Part shown: positions 25,303-34,309 of the stretch, piece after piece
Layout: every line of letters starts with the position of its first letter
How positions within the stretch are numbered: the stretch's first letter is position 1
From: Clostridia bacterium
Lineage (GTDB): Bacteria; Bacillota; Clostridia; Christensenellales; CAG-138
NCBI GenBank assembly: GCA_016292635.1
Contig: JAEDIC010000004.1
Coordinates: forward strand, 43,015-107,014
DNA: 64,000 nt
Reading direction: 5' to 3'
Notes under the pieces: model-generated
Databases searched by the model: none
What the model saw: the letters and a program-made list of their open reading frames with translations, nothing else
What the model was told of the DNA's origin: nothing
Made by a program: the position numbers and the translations under genes

Positions 25303-25653
25303 ATGCCCGATTATTCTCGTCCGTTGGGAGACGCCATAAAGAAAGCCCGTGGAAAACTGAATTTGACACAAACAGAGGTAGCCGAGGCTATCGATATTGA
25401 CGTGCGTACTGTTTTAAATATTGAGAACTACAAAGGAAATCCTAAAATGGAAGTCTTATTTCCATTGGTACGCACTTTGAAAATCGATGCAAAAGAAATA
25501 TTCTATCCGGAGATGCAGCGGGAAACACCGGCCATAAGTCAGCTTAGATTGCTGATAGAGGATTGCAGCGAAGCAGAAGCTGTGGCCATAACTCCGGTAC
25601 TCAAATCTGTCCTTGCTGCACTGAGAGACAAAAACGCAATACGCATTGAATAA
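25303..25653 (+). CDS. Xre-family helix-turn-helix regulator
   Basis: 116 residues. The HTH_3 domain covers about 10-65: LGDAIKKARGKLNLTQTEVA and VRTVLNIENYKGNPKME. The C-terminal half is an acidic helix region (EDCSEAEAVAI). TTGAGGTG precedes the ATG. It is divergent from the sigma-like gene; such Xre proteins usually keep ICE transfer genes silent (family knowledge). Confidence 0.85.
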   Translation: MPDYSRPLGDAIKKARGKLNLTQTEVAEAIDIDVRTVLNIENYKGNPKMEVLFPLVRTLKIDAKEIFYPEMQRETPAISQLRLLIEDCSEAEAVAITPVLKSVLAALRDKNAIRIE

Positions 25654-25657
25654 AGAA

Positions 25658-25693
25658 AGAGCCTGCTTCCCTAATGTCTGGAAAGCAGGCTCT
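25658..25693. terminator. Bidirectional terminator
   Basis: Inverted repeat AGAGCCTGCTTCC with GGAAAGCAGGCTCT (one bulge) between the convergent Xre and KTR genes. Confidence 0.7.
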
Positions 25694-25711
25694 GCGCTTA
25701 TAGCGTCCGGC

Positions 25712-25885
25712 TCATTTGCTCAATACCATCTTGAATTGTACGACGTCTATGCACGTCTCTTTTTTGCACTTTGGGCAAAATAACGGGAAATTTACAAGCA
25801 CCGTATCCTTATATACCTTTGTTCTTGTTTTTCCTCTGCAGATCGGACAATGGATCCACAGAGCTTCTTTTCGATTGTAGTTCAT
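25712..25885 (-). CDS. Cysteine-rich KTR-domain protein
   Basis: 57 residues. The KTR family pattern is clear: a zinc-binding IHCPICRGKTRTKVYKDT, then VNFPLFCPKCKKET. Four cysteines in two CxxC pairs likely hold one zinc. These proteins are regular small passengers of clostridial ICEs; their function is unknown. Confidence 0.8.
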   Translation of the reverse strand: MNYNRKEALWIHCPICRGKTRTKVYKDTVLVNFPLFCPKCKKETCIDVVQFKMVLSK

Positions 25886-25963
25886 CTATTAACCTCTGCT
25901 TGCGGCATTGCTCTGCATCCTGTATCTGGCTTCTGCCTTTACATCAGTAAGTATTCATTTTCT

Positions 25964-27718
25964 TTATCGCATCTTCATCATTCGAGAGAACTTTGATACA
26001 ACTATTACAGTCACTATAATTGCAATTATCGCAATCCCAATAAGCACGCTCATCCACCACTGAAATGCCGGATCTGGTTTTTCCTCGTCTTCTTTATTGT
26101 CCTCTATAATCGGTTGCTTTATTTCTGTGGAAACCTGCACCTCCTCTGTATGAATCGCTCCCTGATCATCTGTATACGAAATGACATATGCGCCTGTGGT
26201 TTTCCCATAGCTTTGTGTATATCCCTCAGTCATGCTAAGCATGCCTGCAAACACCTTCATTTCCCCATATCCGGCCTCACCAGGCAGGATATCTCCAAGA
26301 AAAACACTGGAAGTTGGAAATAAGCCTGCGCCCATCAAGGTAACCGAAACATTTCGCAGGGTACTTTTCCCGGTATTAAACACATTTGCAGGAAGTGTTA
26401 CCGTTTCACCTGCAACAATCTCCTTTGGAAGACTTACAGGATCATAACTTATGCTGCTGGGCTGTGTAATACTCACGAGAAAAGTTCGTGTATCTGAATA
26501 AATGCCTCCGTATAGATCAACGTAATCAAGAGTTATATAAAACGGCTGCTCACCTGCCAGAACATCCTTTGTCGTCCTCATTTTAAAGGTAGTAGTAGTG
26601 CTATCCTCCGACGCTATATTTTCTAGATGCATGGCACTATTAGTTTCGGCAGGGTAAATTCCTGCTGCTTCACTCCCATAACTCAACCGTACAGAACGCG
26701 CTCTAATTGCACCTATATTATCTATTTTTACTTCTACGGCAAACTCGTCTTCACCGCCTACAATCTGAGGAATAAGTGTACATGCAGAAATAAACAATTC
26801 GGGTTTTTCCACTTCCTGTCTTATTACTTCATTAGGGTCGGGAGGTGTTTTCCCATCGGTAACAGTAACATAGACGGTAAATGACTGATTAACCTGCGCA
26901 CCGGATATGTTTAAATAAGAGGCTTTAAGTTCAACAGGGTATATACCATCGTAACGCTCTTTAACAAGCGGTATTTCTAAGCAGAACACATATTTCCCCC
27001 AACCGCCTGCTGTCTGGCTGTAGTTTCCGTACACGAAGGGACTGTTTTGGAGATCGCCCAGATTCGCAGTTACTGTAACTCGCCCATCATATGTGTCACC
27101 CAATAATGGCAGCACAATATACGCATACCCATCAATTACAAGCGGCATATAACCCTGAGCATATGTTTTATCCATTCCAGGATAAAGCGTACGACTGTCA
27201 ATTGTCAGTTGCCCTGCTACTGGAGCTTGTGTCGGTGTAGGTTCCGGTTCTGACCAATTTGGATCCCTCCCGTCTGTTATATTTACCTGAACAATAAAAC
27301 TCTGTTGCTGCAATGCATTTGTCGAGTCAGTATACTGACATTGGAACTCTATCGGATACGTACCGTTAATACGCTGCAGCTTTAATGGAAGATTGAGCGT
27401 AATTACAAAAGTATCACCTGTACCTTTATTGACATTGAATTCATAATTTCCGTAAACAAACGGACTGCTATCCTCCGTAGAGAAAACAGGAGAAACCCGT
27501 ATTTGCTGAATACTGTTGTCTTCCGACTTAAGAGGAAGCAGAATATGAGCGGTATTATTACTTACATCCGGAATATACCCCCCACCATATGTTTGTCCAC
27601 CAATGCTATATTCAGTATCAATATATAACGCCGTTCCTTCGGTCTCTGCTGCTAATGCAAGCACAGGCAATATGAGTATATACAGCAAGACCACAATTAA
27701 ACTAAATGCTTTTCTCAT
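25964..27718 (-). CDS. Secreted, membrane-anchored COG1361-like protein
   Basis: 584 residues. A signal peptide (1-24, ending ALA) is followed by repeated beta-sandwich domains. Two similar early units share an AHILLPL or YIVLPLL core with a later PFVYGNYEF or PFVYGNYSQ strand. Two later CARDB/NEW3-like domains contain the common FNTGKSTLRNVSV pattern. A C-terminal membrane helix (about 555-578) ends in KMR. It lies three bases after the ATPase gene and so belongs to the same transporter unit, probably as its extracellular, envelope-facing partner (inference). Confidence 0.8.
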   Translation of the reverse strand: MRKAFSLIVVLLYILILPVLALAAETEGTALYIDTEYSIGGQTYGGGYIPDVSNNTAHILLPLKSEDNSIQQIRVSPVFSTEDSSPFVYGNYEFNVNKGTGDTFVITLNLPLKLQRINGTYPIEFQCQYTDSTNALQQQSFIVQVNITDGRDPNWSEPEPTPTQAPVAGQLTIDSRTLYPGMDKTYAQGYMPLVIDGYAYIVLPLLGDTYDGRVTVTANLGDLQNSPFVYGNYSQTAGGWGKYVFCLEIPLVKERYDGIYPVELKASYLNISGAQVNQSFTVYVTVTDGKTPPDPNEVIRQEVEKPELFISACTLIPQIVGGEDEFAVEVKIDNIGAIRARSVRLSYGSEAAGIYPAETNSAMHLENIASEDSTTTTFKMRTTKDVLAGEQPFYITLDYVDLYGGIYSDTRTFLVSITQPSSISYDPVSLPKEIVAGETVTLPANVFNTGKSTLRNVSVTLMGAGLFPTSSVFLGDILPGEAGYGEMKVFAGMLSMTEGYTQSYGKTTGAYVISYTDDQGAIHTEEVQVSTEIKQPIIEDNKEDEEKPDPAFQWWMSVLIGIAIIAIIVTVIVVSKFSRMMKMR

Positions 27719-27721
27719 GTA

Positions 27722-28372
27722 TCAGTCCTCCCGAACAATAGTCATTATGCCTGCATCCATTTCACAGACTGTATCGCATAGTTCATCAATATCACCTTGA
27801 TTATGGCTGGCTAAAAGTATTGTTTTCCCCTCGTCCCGAAGACCTCTAATCAATGTGCGCATTTCCTTTACCCCATGCTTATCCAAACCATTTAATGGCT
27901 CATCCAATATGAGCAACATCGGGTTTTCCATTATTGCCTGGGCAATACCTAAGCGTTGCCGCATACCAAGAGAATACTTGCTAACAGGCTTTTTCATAAG
28001 AGGATCAAGTCCTACACGGCGTATAGCACCAGCCACTTCCGAAAGCCCAATTTTGCGGTTTAAAGAAGCCAGTATCTCAAGGTTTTTTAATCCTGATAAA
28101 TTTGGCAAAAATCCAGGGGTTTCTATTATTAGCCCTAAATCTTGAGGAAAATCCACATCCACACCAATATGTTTGCCATTTACGATTATCCGTCCTTCGG
28201 TTGGAATGAGGAAACCGCAAATGCACTTCATCAAAACCGTTTTGCCGGAACCGTTGTTACCTACGATGCCATGTATCTTTCCCGCCTCAAAATCACGTGA
28301 CACATTATGCAGAACTCGCTCCTGTCCAAAGTCACGACTTACATTTTGTACCGATACAGCTACATTCATCAT
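27722..28372 (-). CDS. ABC transporter ATP-binding protein
   Basis: 216 residues. Walker A GIVGNNGSGKTVLMKC, signature YSLGMRQRLGIAQA, Walker B MLLILDEPLNGLD and the switch histidine in LLASHNQGDIDE are all intact. It overlaps the next permease gene by four bases. It energises the ABC-2 permeases encoded upstream; short CcmA-type ATPases like this drive export of peptides or serve in self-protection (family knowledge). Confidence 0.95.
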   Translation of the reverse strand: MMNVAVSVQNVSRDFGQERVLHNVSRDFEAGKIHGIVGNNGSGKTVLMKCICGFLIPTEGRIIVNGKHIGVDVDFPQDLGLIIETPGFLPNLSGLKNLEILASLNRKIGLSEVAGAIRRVGLDPLMKKPVSKYSLGMRQRLGIAQAIMENPMLLILDEPLNGLDKHGVKEMRTLIRGLRDEGKTILLASHNQGDIDELCDTVCEMDAGIMTIVRED

Positions 28373-29262
28373 TCCTGCTCCGTTCCTGTAAAGTTAAAAT
28401 TATAATTGCGTATCGCTTTAAGCGACAGACAAAAGCATAAAGCAATCAGCGTAATAAAAATCAGGCATGTCTGCCAAAGGCGTGGTAAAAGATCATAGCC
28501 AAAGTTATGCATATGGTAAGTTGCATGATTAAGAGGAGAGAGCCAACCAACAGCTACATTAGCCTTATACATCAATTGCTCCGGTACCTGAAATATGGTT
28601 TTGATAAGCTGAGGATTTAAAAGAAATCCATATAACGAAAACCCCACCACCCCTATTACTCCTACCAACTGGCTTTTCCAAATAGTGCAAAGGAGCATTA
28701 TGGAAGCCAAAAGCAAAGCATACAGCAGCATTAATACGAATATCGTAAACATGCAGCTGTAGGGGTGACTCATTTCAAGTGTTTTTACCAGAGCGGGAAG
28801 TGCTATTGCTTTCCCCGCCCCGGAGTATCCCAGTATTGCGGCGGTTTCGCTCCACATATTGCCTATAAAGGCATTTTTCATGCATAGCAATATGGTGGAA
28901 AGCAATATAAATACAAGATAAATAAACGTGGCAATAGCTACATATACGCCCTGTCCAATAAGCCAGGTTTTTCGCTCCATGCGGCTAAGGTAAAAAGGTG
29001 TACCCGGCGAAAGGAAAGGCATGTCCGCAAAGAGCAAAAGCAGCAACAGTGATGATAGCAATATGGAATTGCTATCTCCGAAGGTCCATACAAATGGCTC
29101 CACAAGCTGCATTATGGTTTCATATTCATACGAAAAACGCACTGCCTTATCTGTGAGCAAAAAGCACAATACAAAGGCAAGCCCAAAGGTCACGTATATC
29201 CGTGGGTTCCGCTGCCAACTGCGAAAGTTGTTTTTCACTACGGTCATAACTTGAGTGGCCAT
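28369..29262 (-). CDS. ABC-2 type membrane permease 1
   Basis: 297 residues starting MATQVMTVVKNNFRSW. The longer frame upstream overlaps the preceding permease and is not used. Six hydrophobic segments (about 25-42, 65-88, 102-130, 165-195, 200-230 and 265-285) fit an ABC-2 permease. It lies five bases after permease 2 and overlaps the ATPase gene. Confidence 0.85.
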   Translation of the reverse strand: MATQVMTVVKNNFRSWQRNPRIYVTFGLAFVLCFLLTDKAVRFSYEYETIMQLVEPFVWTFGDSNSILLSSLLLLLLFADMPFLSPGTPFYLSRMERKTWLIGQGVYVAIATFIYLVFILLSTILLCMKNAFIGNMWSETAAILGYSGAGKAIALPALVKTLEMSHPYSCMFTIFVLMLLYALLLASIMLLCTIWKSQLVGVIGVVGFSLYGFLLNPQLIKTIFQVPEQLMYKANVAVGWLSPLNHATYHMHNFGYDLLPRLWQTCLIFITLIALCFCLSLKAIRNYNFNFTGTEQE

Positions 29263-29267
29263 TAAGG

Positions 29268-30035
29268 TTATTCTTGAACAAGCTGCTTTCTGGCCCAATA
29301 TGCGAAAATGCATCCTATCACTCCTGTTAAAACGATTAGCAGTATTGCTACTCCCCAAGCGCCTAATACCCACTTGTCTGATGGATTTATCCATTCACGG
29401 GGATACAGGACATAGAGAAAATCAAAGTATCTTTCGTACAAAATAATAAGTACATAGCAGACCACAAATGGCCCGATATATGCCATATATCGGCTCTTTG
29501 TTACTGAGGCAAGCATGAGTCCCACCATGCTCCAAAAACACCCGGAAGCAAATAGCAAGGCAAATTTACCCCAAATCGGTGATATATTTTTAACGTCGGC
29601 AGCGTCGCTAACTATTGTGGGTGCAGCCTCCATTGGAAGAAGAAGCAGGGCAAGCAAAATATACGCAATCATTGCACCAAGCAGTACGGCTAAGCCGCCT
29701 GATAGGGCACAAGAAAGCGCTTTGCTAGCCACATAACGATCTACCCCTATACGTGGGAGATACACCTTTATATATCCGGACTTGGTGTCATCCACATATG
29801 CAGTCGTATATGGCAATGCCGATATTACGGGCAGTGCTAAAGCCATTGCCTCGCCGCCCATTGCCGACATAATTAAATCTATATGAGCATTAAAACTAAG
29901 CAGGTCAGTCGAACGAAATAAAGCAATCAGGTTTTCCGAACAAGAAATCAGCAATACAAATATCGTTCCCAATATGGTAACTGGAAAACAAATTGTATTC
30001 GTTGCTTGTTGTATCGCTGCTTTTAAATATCTCAT
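29268..30035 (-). CDS. ABC-2 type membrane permease 2
   Basis: 255 residues beginning MRYLKAAIQQATN, with six membrane helices. A partial copy of its first codons, with an early stop, is found at about 34,219-34,254, evidence that the whole unit was once duplicated. It probably pairs with permease 1 as a heterodimer. It follows lipoprotein 1 by 103 bases. Confidence 0.85.
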   Translation of the reverse strand: MRYLKAAIQQATNTICFPVTILGTIFVLLISCSENLIALFRSTDLLSFNAHIDLIMSAMGGEAMALALPVISALPYTTAYVDDTKSGYIKVYLPRIGVDRYVASKALSCALSGGLAVLLGAMIAYILLALLLLPMEAAPTIVSDAADVKNISPIWGKFALLFASGCFWSMVGLMLASVTKSRYMAYIGPFVVCYVLIILYERYFDFLYVLYPREWINPSDKWVLGAWGVAILLIVLTGVIGCIFAYWARKQLVQE

Positions 30036-30138
30036 TTTTATGAGTCCTTGAAACTGCTACATTTGACATGTAACGCACTTAAATTAATTAAGTCATATTT
30101 TTAGCAGTGCATTGCCATTATAAATCTGCCAACAACAA

Positions 30139-31485
30139 TTAGCGAGTAATGCGGGGATCAAGCACCTCTCCAGTTTCTGCATGAATCACCAATACAGCAT
30201 CAGTACCGGAGCCGTCCTCTTCTGCGAACTCGCGATATAAGACATACCACGCAGGAGCAAGACGGGATACGTTAGGCCTGTTTTTCACTCCAGTGATACA
30301 ATAACCCAATTTAATTTCATCAATGCATATGTTAATTTTATCTATACCTTCATATTGTTCACTATCTAAAAACGAATACCGATATCGAAGCTGATCCCTT
30401 ATACGTTGCTGTATTTGTATAAACGGCAAAAATAAACACTCTGTAGATTCAACATGTTCTATTTTGCTAGATCCAAACCAGCTAATACCTATTACTTTAT
30501 CTTTACTAATATACAATGATATAATTTCTTGTGGCCATGGAGCTGCATATTCAGAAATGGATGATGTAGGATACAGAGTATAGTCTAACCCAATATCAAC
30601 CGTAGACAACCCATTATATGATTTGCCATATGTCATTACATAAATTGGAATTATATCCGCCGTTTCAGGCTCTACGATTTGCGCTTTAGTTGTTTTTAGC
30701 AAAGCCACATTATCACACATCAAATTCTCAATAAATAAATCTGCTAAATGTTTAGCGGCATCTTCTTCTATACCAATATCTCCAATTTTTAATATTTCAT
30801 TTTCACCTATTTGCCATCCATCGTATTGTATGATCCCCCTGGGCTTTATACCTAATGATGTCCCATTCATAATCCCAGTTATACTCATAATTCTGTTATC
30901 TAATACAAATCTTCCGAAGTATTCTTTAGAGCCCACTATAGAATTAAAATCCAGAATGCCTTCTTGCTTAGATTCTGGAGCAGTTTCAAGTTTAGCATAC
31001 AGTTCTGCCAAAAGATTTTCTATTTCTAAATCAGTAATATCTTGCTCGATTGTCTCTTCTGTTAATTGCTGCTGATATCGAACAATCATTTCCATGATTT
31101 CGCGCTTACTCAGATTTATATCGTTAATATATATATCTGATAAATCTTCGACAAATAAATTTGCTATAGTTTGTATCATGGTTGCATCAAAGGGGACACA
31201 TTTAACAATAACACCATGGCATTGGTGAATATCTGGAACTATTATTTGTGCATTAGCTGTAATATTATATGTCTTTGATACGGAAAGCTCATCCTCTATC
31301 CAAGTTTCAGGAACTTGAAGCTGATCCACGGTAAGTGGTTTATCATCAACGAGACTACTTTTTGTAGAATCGGCATTACTGCCCAAAATCACCGTTCCCT
31401 CTGGTGTTGACTGGCAAGCTAGCGAAAAAAAACATAGAAGGATAACTATTATTAAAACAACTATTATATTCCGCATTGATTTCAT
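30139..31485 (-). CDS. DUF6034-like lipoprotein 1
   Basis: 448 residues from an ATG with AGAAAGG upstream. The signal peptide and lipobox end in FSLACQS, giving a lipid-modified cysteine. The mature part is rich in beta strands with a coiled segment near 130-190. It ends in a conserved VIHAETGEVLDPR motif that also closes the two other copies. It resembles gut-Clostridia DUF6034 lipoproteins (recalled, not searched). It follows small secreted protein 1 after a 16-base perfect hairpin. Confidence 0.75.
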   Translation of the reverse strand: MKSMRNIIVVLIIVILLCFFSLACQSTPEGTVILGSNADSTKSSLVDDKPLTVDQLQVPETWIEDELSVSKTYNITANAQIIVPDIHQCHGVIVKCVPFDATMIQTIANLFVEDLSDIYINDINLSKREIMEMIVRYQQQLTEETIEQDITDLEIENLLAELYAKLETAPESKQEGILDFNSIVGSKEYFGRFVLDNRIMSITGIMNGTSLGIKPRGIIQYDGWQIGENEILKIGDIGIEEDAAKHLADLFIENLMCDNVALLKTTKAQIVEPETADIIPIYVMTYGKSYNGLSTVDIGLDYTLYPTSSISEYAAPWPQEIISLYISKDKVIGISWFGSSKIEHVESTECLFLPFIQIQQRIRDQLRYRYSFLDSEQYEGIDKINICIDEIKLGYCITGVKNRPNVSRLAPAWYVLYREFAEEDGSGTDAVLVIHAETGEVLDPRITR

Positions 31486-31499
31486 ATTTTGCCTTTCTG

Positions 31500-31534
31500 A
31501 CTGGTGATGCCAAATGATATTTGGCATCACCAGT
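31500..31534. promoter_or_regulatory. Perfect 16-bp hairpin between secreted protein and lipoprotein
   Basis: Two 16-base arms (31,500-31,515 and 31,519-31,534) pair completely around a three-base loop. There is no T run, so it is more likely an attenuator or RNA-stabilising hairpin that keeps the small upstream gene more highly expressed than the lipoprotein. Confidence 0.65.
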
Positions 31535-31544
31535 CCATTTTATT

Positions 31545-31955
31545 TTATGCATGTGCTCCATAAGGACAACTATTAGAAGAACATGTTTCAGCATAGCCAT
31601 TTATATTCGTGATTGATCCCGAAACGGGTCTTACGCGCATGTACACTTGATATGTATGATATTCCACATAATAATCTGCAGTGCGAGTAATTAAACAAGT
31701 ATTAGGAAATCTCTGCACTTCATCCGAAATAGCTATTTTCGTATCATCAGTTCCACCGGAGGGAGCGGCCACCCATTGCGCACGATAATTGCTACTAGAA
31801 CCTACATTATGGTCGCGCGCAAAGTAATTCATATCTCCAGCATAAAAATCATATCTATTTGAGATGTACGATGCACTATAAGCAAATGCAGAACCGCTGA
31901 AAGCCATAATAAAAAGAATGGAAAGAATAAGCGTCAAAAATCGATGTTTTTTCAT
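31545..31955 (-). CDS. Small secreted protein 1 of the lipoprotein module
   Basis: 136 residues starting MKKHRFLTLILSILF; an ATG four codons earlier is too near the AAAGG. A signal peptide ends near AFA (about residue 23). The mature 113 residues are beta-rich, with Tyr-rich stretches and a C-terminal CSSNSCPYGAHA with two cysteines. It lies between a conserved leader repeat and lipoprotein 1. The function is unknown; size and position are like those of secreted bacteriocin-type proteins (inference). Confidence 0.7.
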   Translation of the reverse strand: MKKHRFLTLILSILFIMAFSGSAFAYSASYISNRYDFYAGDMNYFARDHNVGSSSNYRAQWVAAPSGGTDDTKIAISDEVQRFPNTCLITRTADYYVEYHTYQVYMRVRPVSGSITNINGYAETCSSNSCPYGAHA

Positions 31956-32040
31956 AAATTGATACATACCTTTCTTTTTAATTTTATTTGTTGTATAAAA
32001 ACGTATTATCATGCTTCTGTTGAGCGTACTGTCCTATGAC

Positions 32041-32187
32041 AATAAGTTTGTCCGGCTTATAGTTTTCAAGGACTTTTTTATTTGCACAAGGGAATCACCC
32101 CCATCTAAGTCCTAAATCCTCTATCCCCATATGTTGCTATACTTAAATAGATAACTTCATCAGAAAAAAGTAACTGAAGAATAAGAC
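32041..32187. repeat. Module leader repeat, copy C
   Basis: About 145 bases upstream of secreted protein 1, closely similar to 33,904-34,048 and, for its first 60 bases, to 36,189-36,257. It contains the shared core GTTTTCAAGGAC and TTTGCACAAGGGAATCACC on the plus strand. Confidence 0.75.
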
Positions 32188-32200
32188 AATGATCAGATTA

Positions 32201-33664
32201 TTAATACCCCAATATTAAATCGATAACGCTGCCATCAATTGCGTTTATTGTAAAAATACAATCCGAACCCGTTTTCAACTTACTTTTGCCACCATCACTT
32301 TCCGTGGTTGTAATTTCCCCATAAAAACTCCACGCTGGTATTAACAATCCCGAGTTTGTAGTGTTGGCTTCATTTATGCGTTGTAGACTAAGTTCGATTT
32401 TTTCCACACAAAGAGTGGTTAAAGTATTATTATCGTATTTAGTCATAGGCGCGTAAGTAATAATAGACATTTTCTGAAAGGTATCTATGATTTCAGGAAA
32501 TGTCATAAGCTGTGTAGAAGAAGTAATTGTATCAGTCACGGTTACAGGGGAAATCCAAAAGAATTCTATAATTCCCTCATCTTTAACTAGAACGTTTAAC
32601 TGTTCGTACGCCCACGATGGTGCATACATATCTTTACCTTCAGTAGATGCGCTTGTAATAGCACAAGCCACGCCTTCAACCTTTCGAGTATAGAATAATT
32701 TATAAGCATACTCGGACTGCTCACTATCCGTATAAAGTTCCATTGCAGAAAGGCTCATATCGGTCTGTTCCAATATTTTATCTACCATATTCTGAGCCTG
32801 TGCTGGGGTAATATTTAACTTTTCTTGAGCAATATCAGGAATAACATTTATATCCGCGATTCTTTCAACTTTGGACCATTCCCATCCGTTTTCAAATACT
32901 ATGTTATCAGTAAACCGGATCAACGCTCCAACATGTGTAGCAGGTGTGTCCTCCATGCTTTCAAAAAGTCTGTTGGCCAACGAATTATTAAGGCCGGCAT
33001 TATTACTCACGTTAAAACTAAGTTGGCGATTTCCATTTTCGCCTCTGGCATCAATCCCCATGCGAGTAGTGAGAATATTTCCCCGAGTATCTTTTATGGG
33101 TATGGGATATAGATTCCCGTTAACCAAAACAGTTTGTTTATTGTCTGGAGCAGTTTGGTATTCCTGTTCAAGCCTCTTAATCCATTCATCAATTTCAGCT
33201 TCTGATTCGTCTGTCTTAATATAATCCGGTGATTGGCGAAGCTGTTTCCAAACAAGTATTTGTTCCTCTATTTCAGACTTGCTTAACCTCTGATTCATAT
33301 CATACATTGAGTATCCGTTGCATAGGTTCTCAAATATACGTTTTACAACCGCTTCATCAAAATCGGCAGGCACTACTCGAACAATTGGTATCGATTGCTC
33401 GTCAGGCAATGAAATATATGCATCTATTTCTATTTTCAACTTATTGTCCTGATCTGTGAATTCATATTCGTAAGTTTCCGGAGCAAAAATGCTGTCTTTA
33501 AAGGATGCTATGACATCCTCATTTGGCATCGCATTAGTGGCCTCTTCGAGCATCTGCTCCGCATCTTTTGGGATTACAACCAAAGTATCTGGTGTCTTTT
33601 GACACCCTATAAATGCAAACGTACATAATAAAAATAATGAAATACTAAAAACTTTTTTACGCAT
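32201..33664 (-). CDS. DUF6034-like lipoprotein 2
   Basis: 487 residues. The start is the ATG at 33,664 after GGAGGGACC. The lipobox is FAFIGCQKTPD. The fold and order are as in lipoprotein 1: an N-terminal linker, a helical region with repeated charged residues, a beta-rich body, and a final FTINAIDGSVIDLILGY. Its last 85 bases are duplicated at 34,133-34,218. No intact small secreted gene stands directly before it; only a fused remnant is seen. Confidence 0.75.
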   Translation of the reverse strand: MRKKVFSISLFLLCTFAFIGCQKTPDTLVVIPKDAEQMLEEATNAMPNEDVIASFKDSIFAPETYEYEFTDQDNKLKIEIDAYISLPDEQSIPIVRVVPADFDEAVVKRIFENLCNGYSMYDMNQRLSKSEIEEQILVWKQLRQSPDYIKTDESEAEIDEWIKRLEQEYQTAPDNKQTVLVNGNLYPIPIKDTRGNILTTRMGIDARGENGNRQLSFNVSNNAGLNNSLANRLFESMEDTPATHVGALIRFTDNIVFENGWEWSKVERIADINVIPDIAQEKLNITPAQAQNMVDKILEQTDMSLSAMELYTDSEQSEYAYKLFYTRKVEGVACAITSASTEGKDMYAPSWAYEQLNVLVKDEGIIEFFWISPVTVTDTITSSTQLMTFPEIIDTFQKMSIITYAPMTKYDNNTLTTLCVEKIELSLQRINEANTTNSGLLIPAWSFYGEITTTESDGGKSKLKTGSDCIFTINAIDGSVIDLILGY

Positions 33665-33711
33665 GGTCCCTCCAATAAACATCTTCCGAATACCTATTTA
33701 ACAACAGTGCA

Positions 33712-33815
33712 TCAATATATTCCCATTTGCTGAAATGCTGCTCTGGGCTCAATATAGCTTCCGTCAATGGCATTGAGATAGATATAACAATAATCAGAGA
33801 AATAAACTTCTTCAT
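33712..33815 (-). pseudogene. Fused remnant: secreted-protein start plus lipoprotein end
   Basis: An ATG with AAAGGAG starts MKKFISLIIVI, like the signal peptide of secreted protein 2 (MKRFIAFIIVA). About 14 codons in, a different frame takes over with LNAIDGSYIEPRAAFQQ, the closing motif of a DUF6034-like lipoprotein, ending at 33,712. The first frame runs on as a 52-codon ORF to 33,657. This is best read as a deletion joining two genes of a former module. Confidence 0.65.
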
Positions 33816-33903
33816 AATAATACTCCTTTCTAAATCGCTTGTAGTTTTAGTTAAAAAGAGCTATACTTGTTATATGTCCTTGTTTACCTGTATCGCCACA
33901 CGG

Positions 33904-34048
33904 CGATAAGCTTGTCTGGCTTGTGGTTTTCAAGGACATTTTTATTTGCACAAGGGAATCACCCCCATCTAAGTCCTAAATTCTCTAGTCCCATATATTT
34001 TGCTATACATAAATAGATAACTTCATCAGAAAAAAGTAACTAAAGGAT
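33904..34048. repeat. Module leader repeat, copy B
   Basis: Near-identical to copy C over about 140 bases; it precedes the fused remnant at 33,712-33,815. A GATAAG and CGCCGTGTGGCG palindrome lies at its left end. Confidence 0.75.
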
Positions 34049-34132
34049 AAAACAAGGAATCGTTCACCGAATGCTTCTACTAGAGTTATTTCCCCACTAA
34101 CTACAACGTAGTTATCAACAAATCTCAGATTA

Positions 34133-34254
34133 TTAATACCCCAATATTAAATCGATAACGCCGCCATCAATTGCGTTTATTGTAAAAATACAATCTGAAC
34201 CTGTTTTCAACTTACTTTAATTGCTTGTCATATCGCCGTTTTTAAACATCTCAT
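34133..34254 (-). pseudogene. Fused remnant: permease start plus lipoprotein 2 end
   Basis: Bases 34,133-34,218 repeat the end of lipoprotein 2 nearly exactly (KLKTGSDCIFTINAIDGG then VIDLILGY and stop). Bases 34,219-34,254 repeat the first codons of ABC-2 permease 2 with a stop after MRCLKTAI. The joint shows that a second permease gene once followed lipoprotein 3. Confidence 0.7.
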
Positions 34255-34309
34255 TTTGACGAATCCTTAAAACTGTTGCATTAACAGATAACGCAATGTG
34301 CAAATATGT

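Noticed and set aside
28369..29394. Longer start for permease 1 at 29,394
   Set aside because: It would overlap permease 2 by more than 120 bases; the ATG at 29,262 fits the operon spacing.
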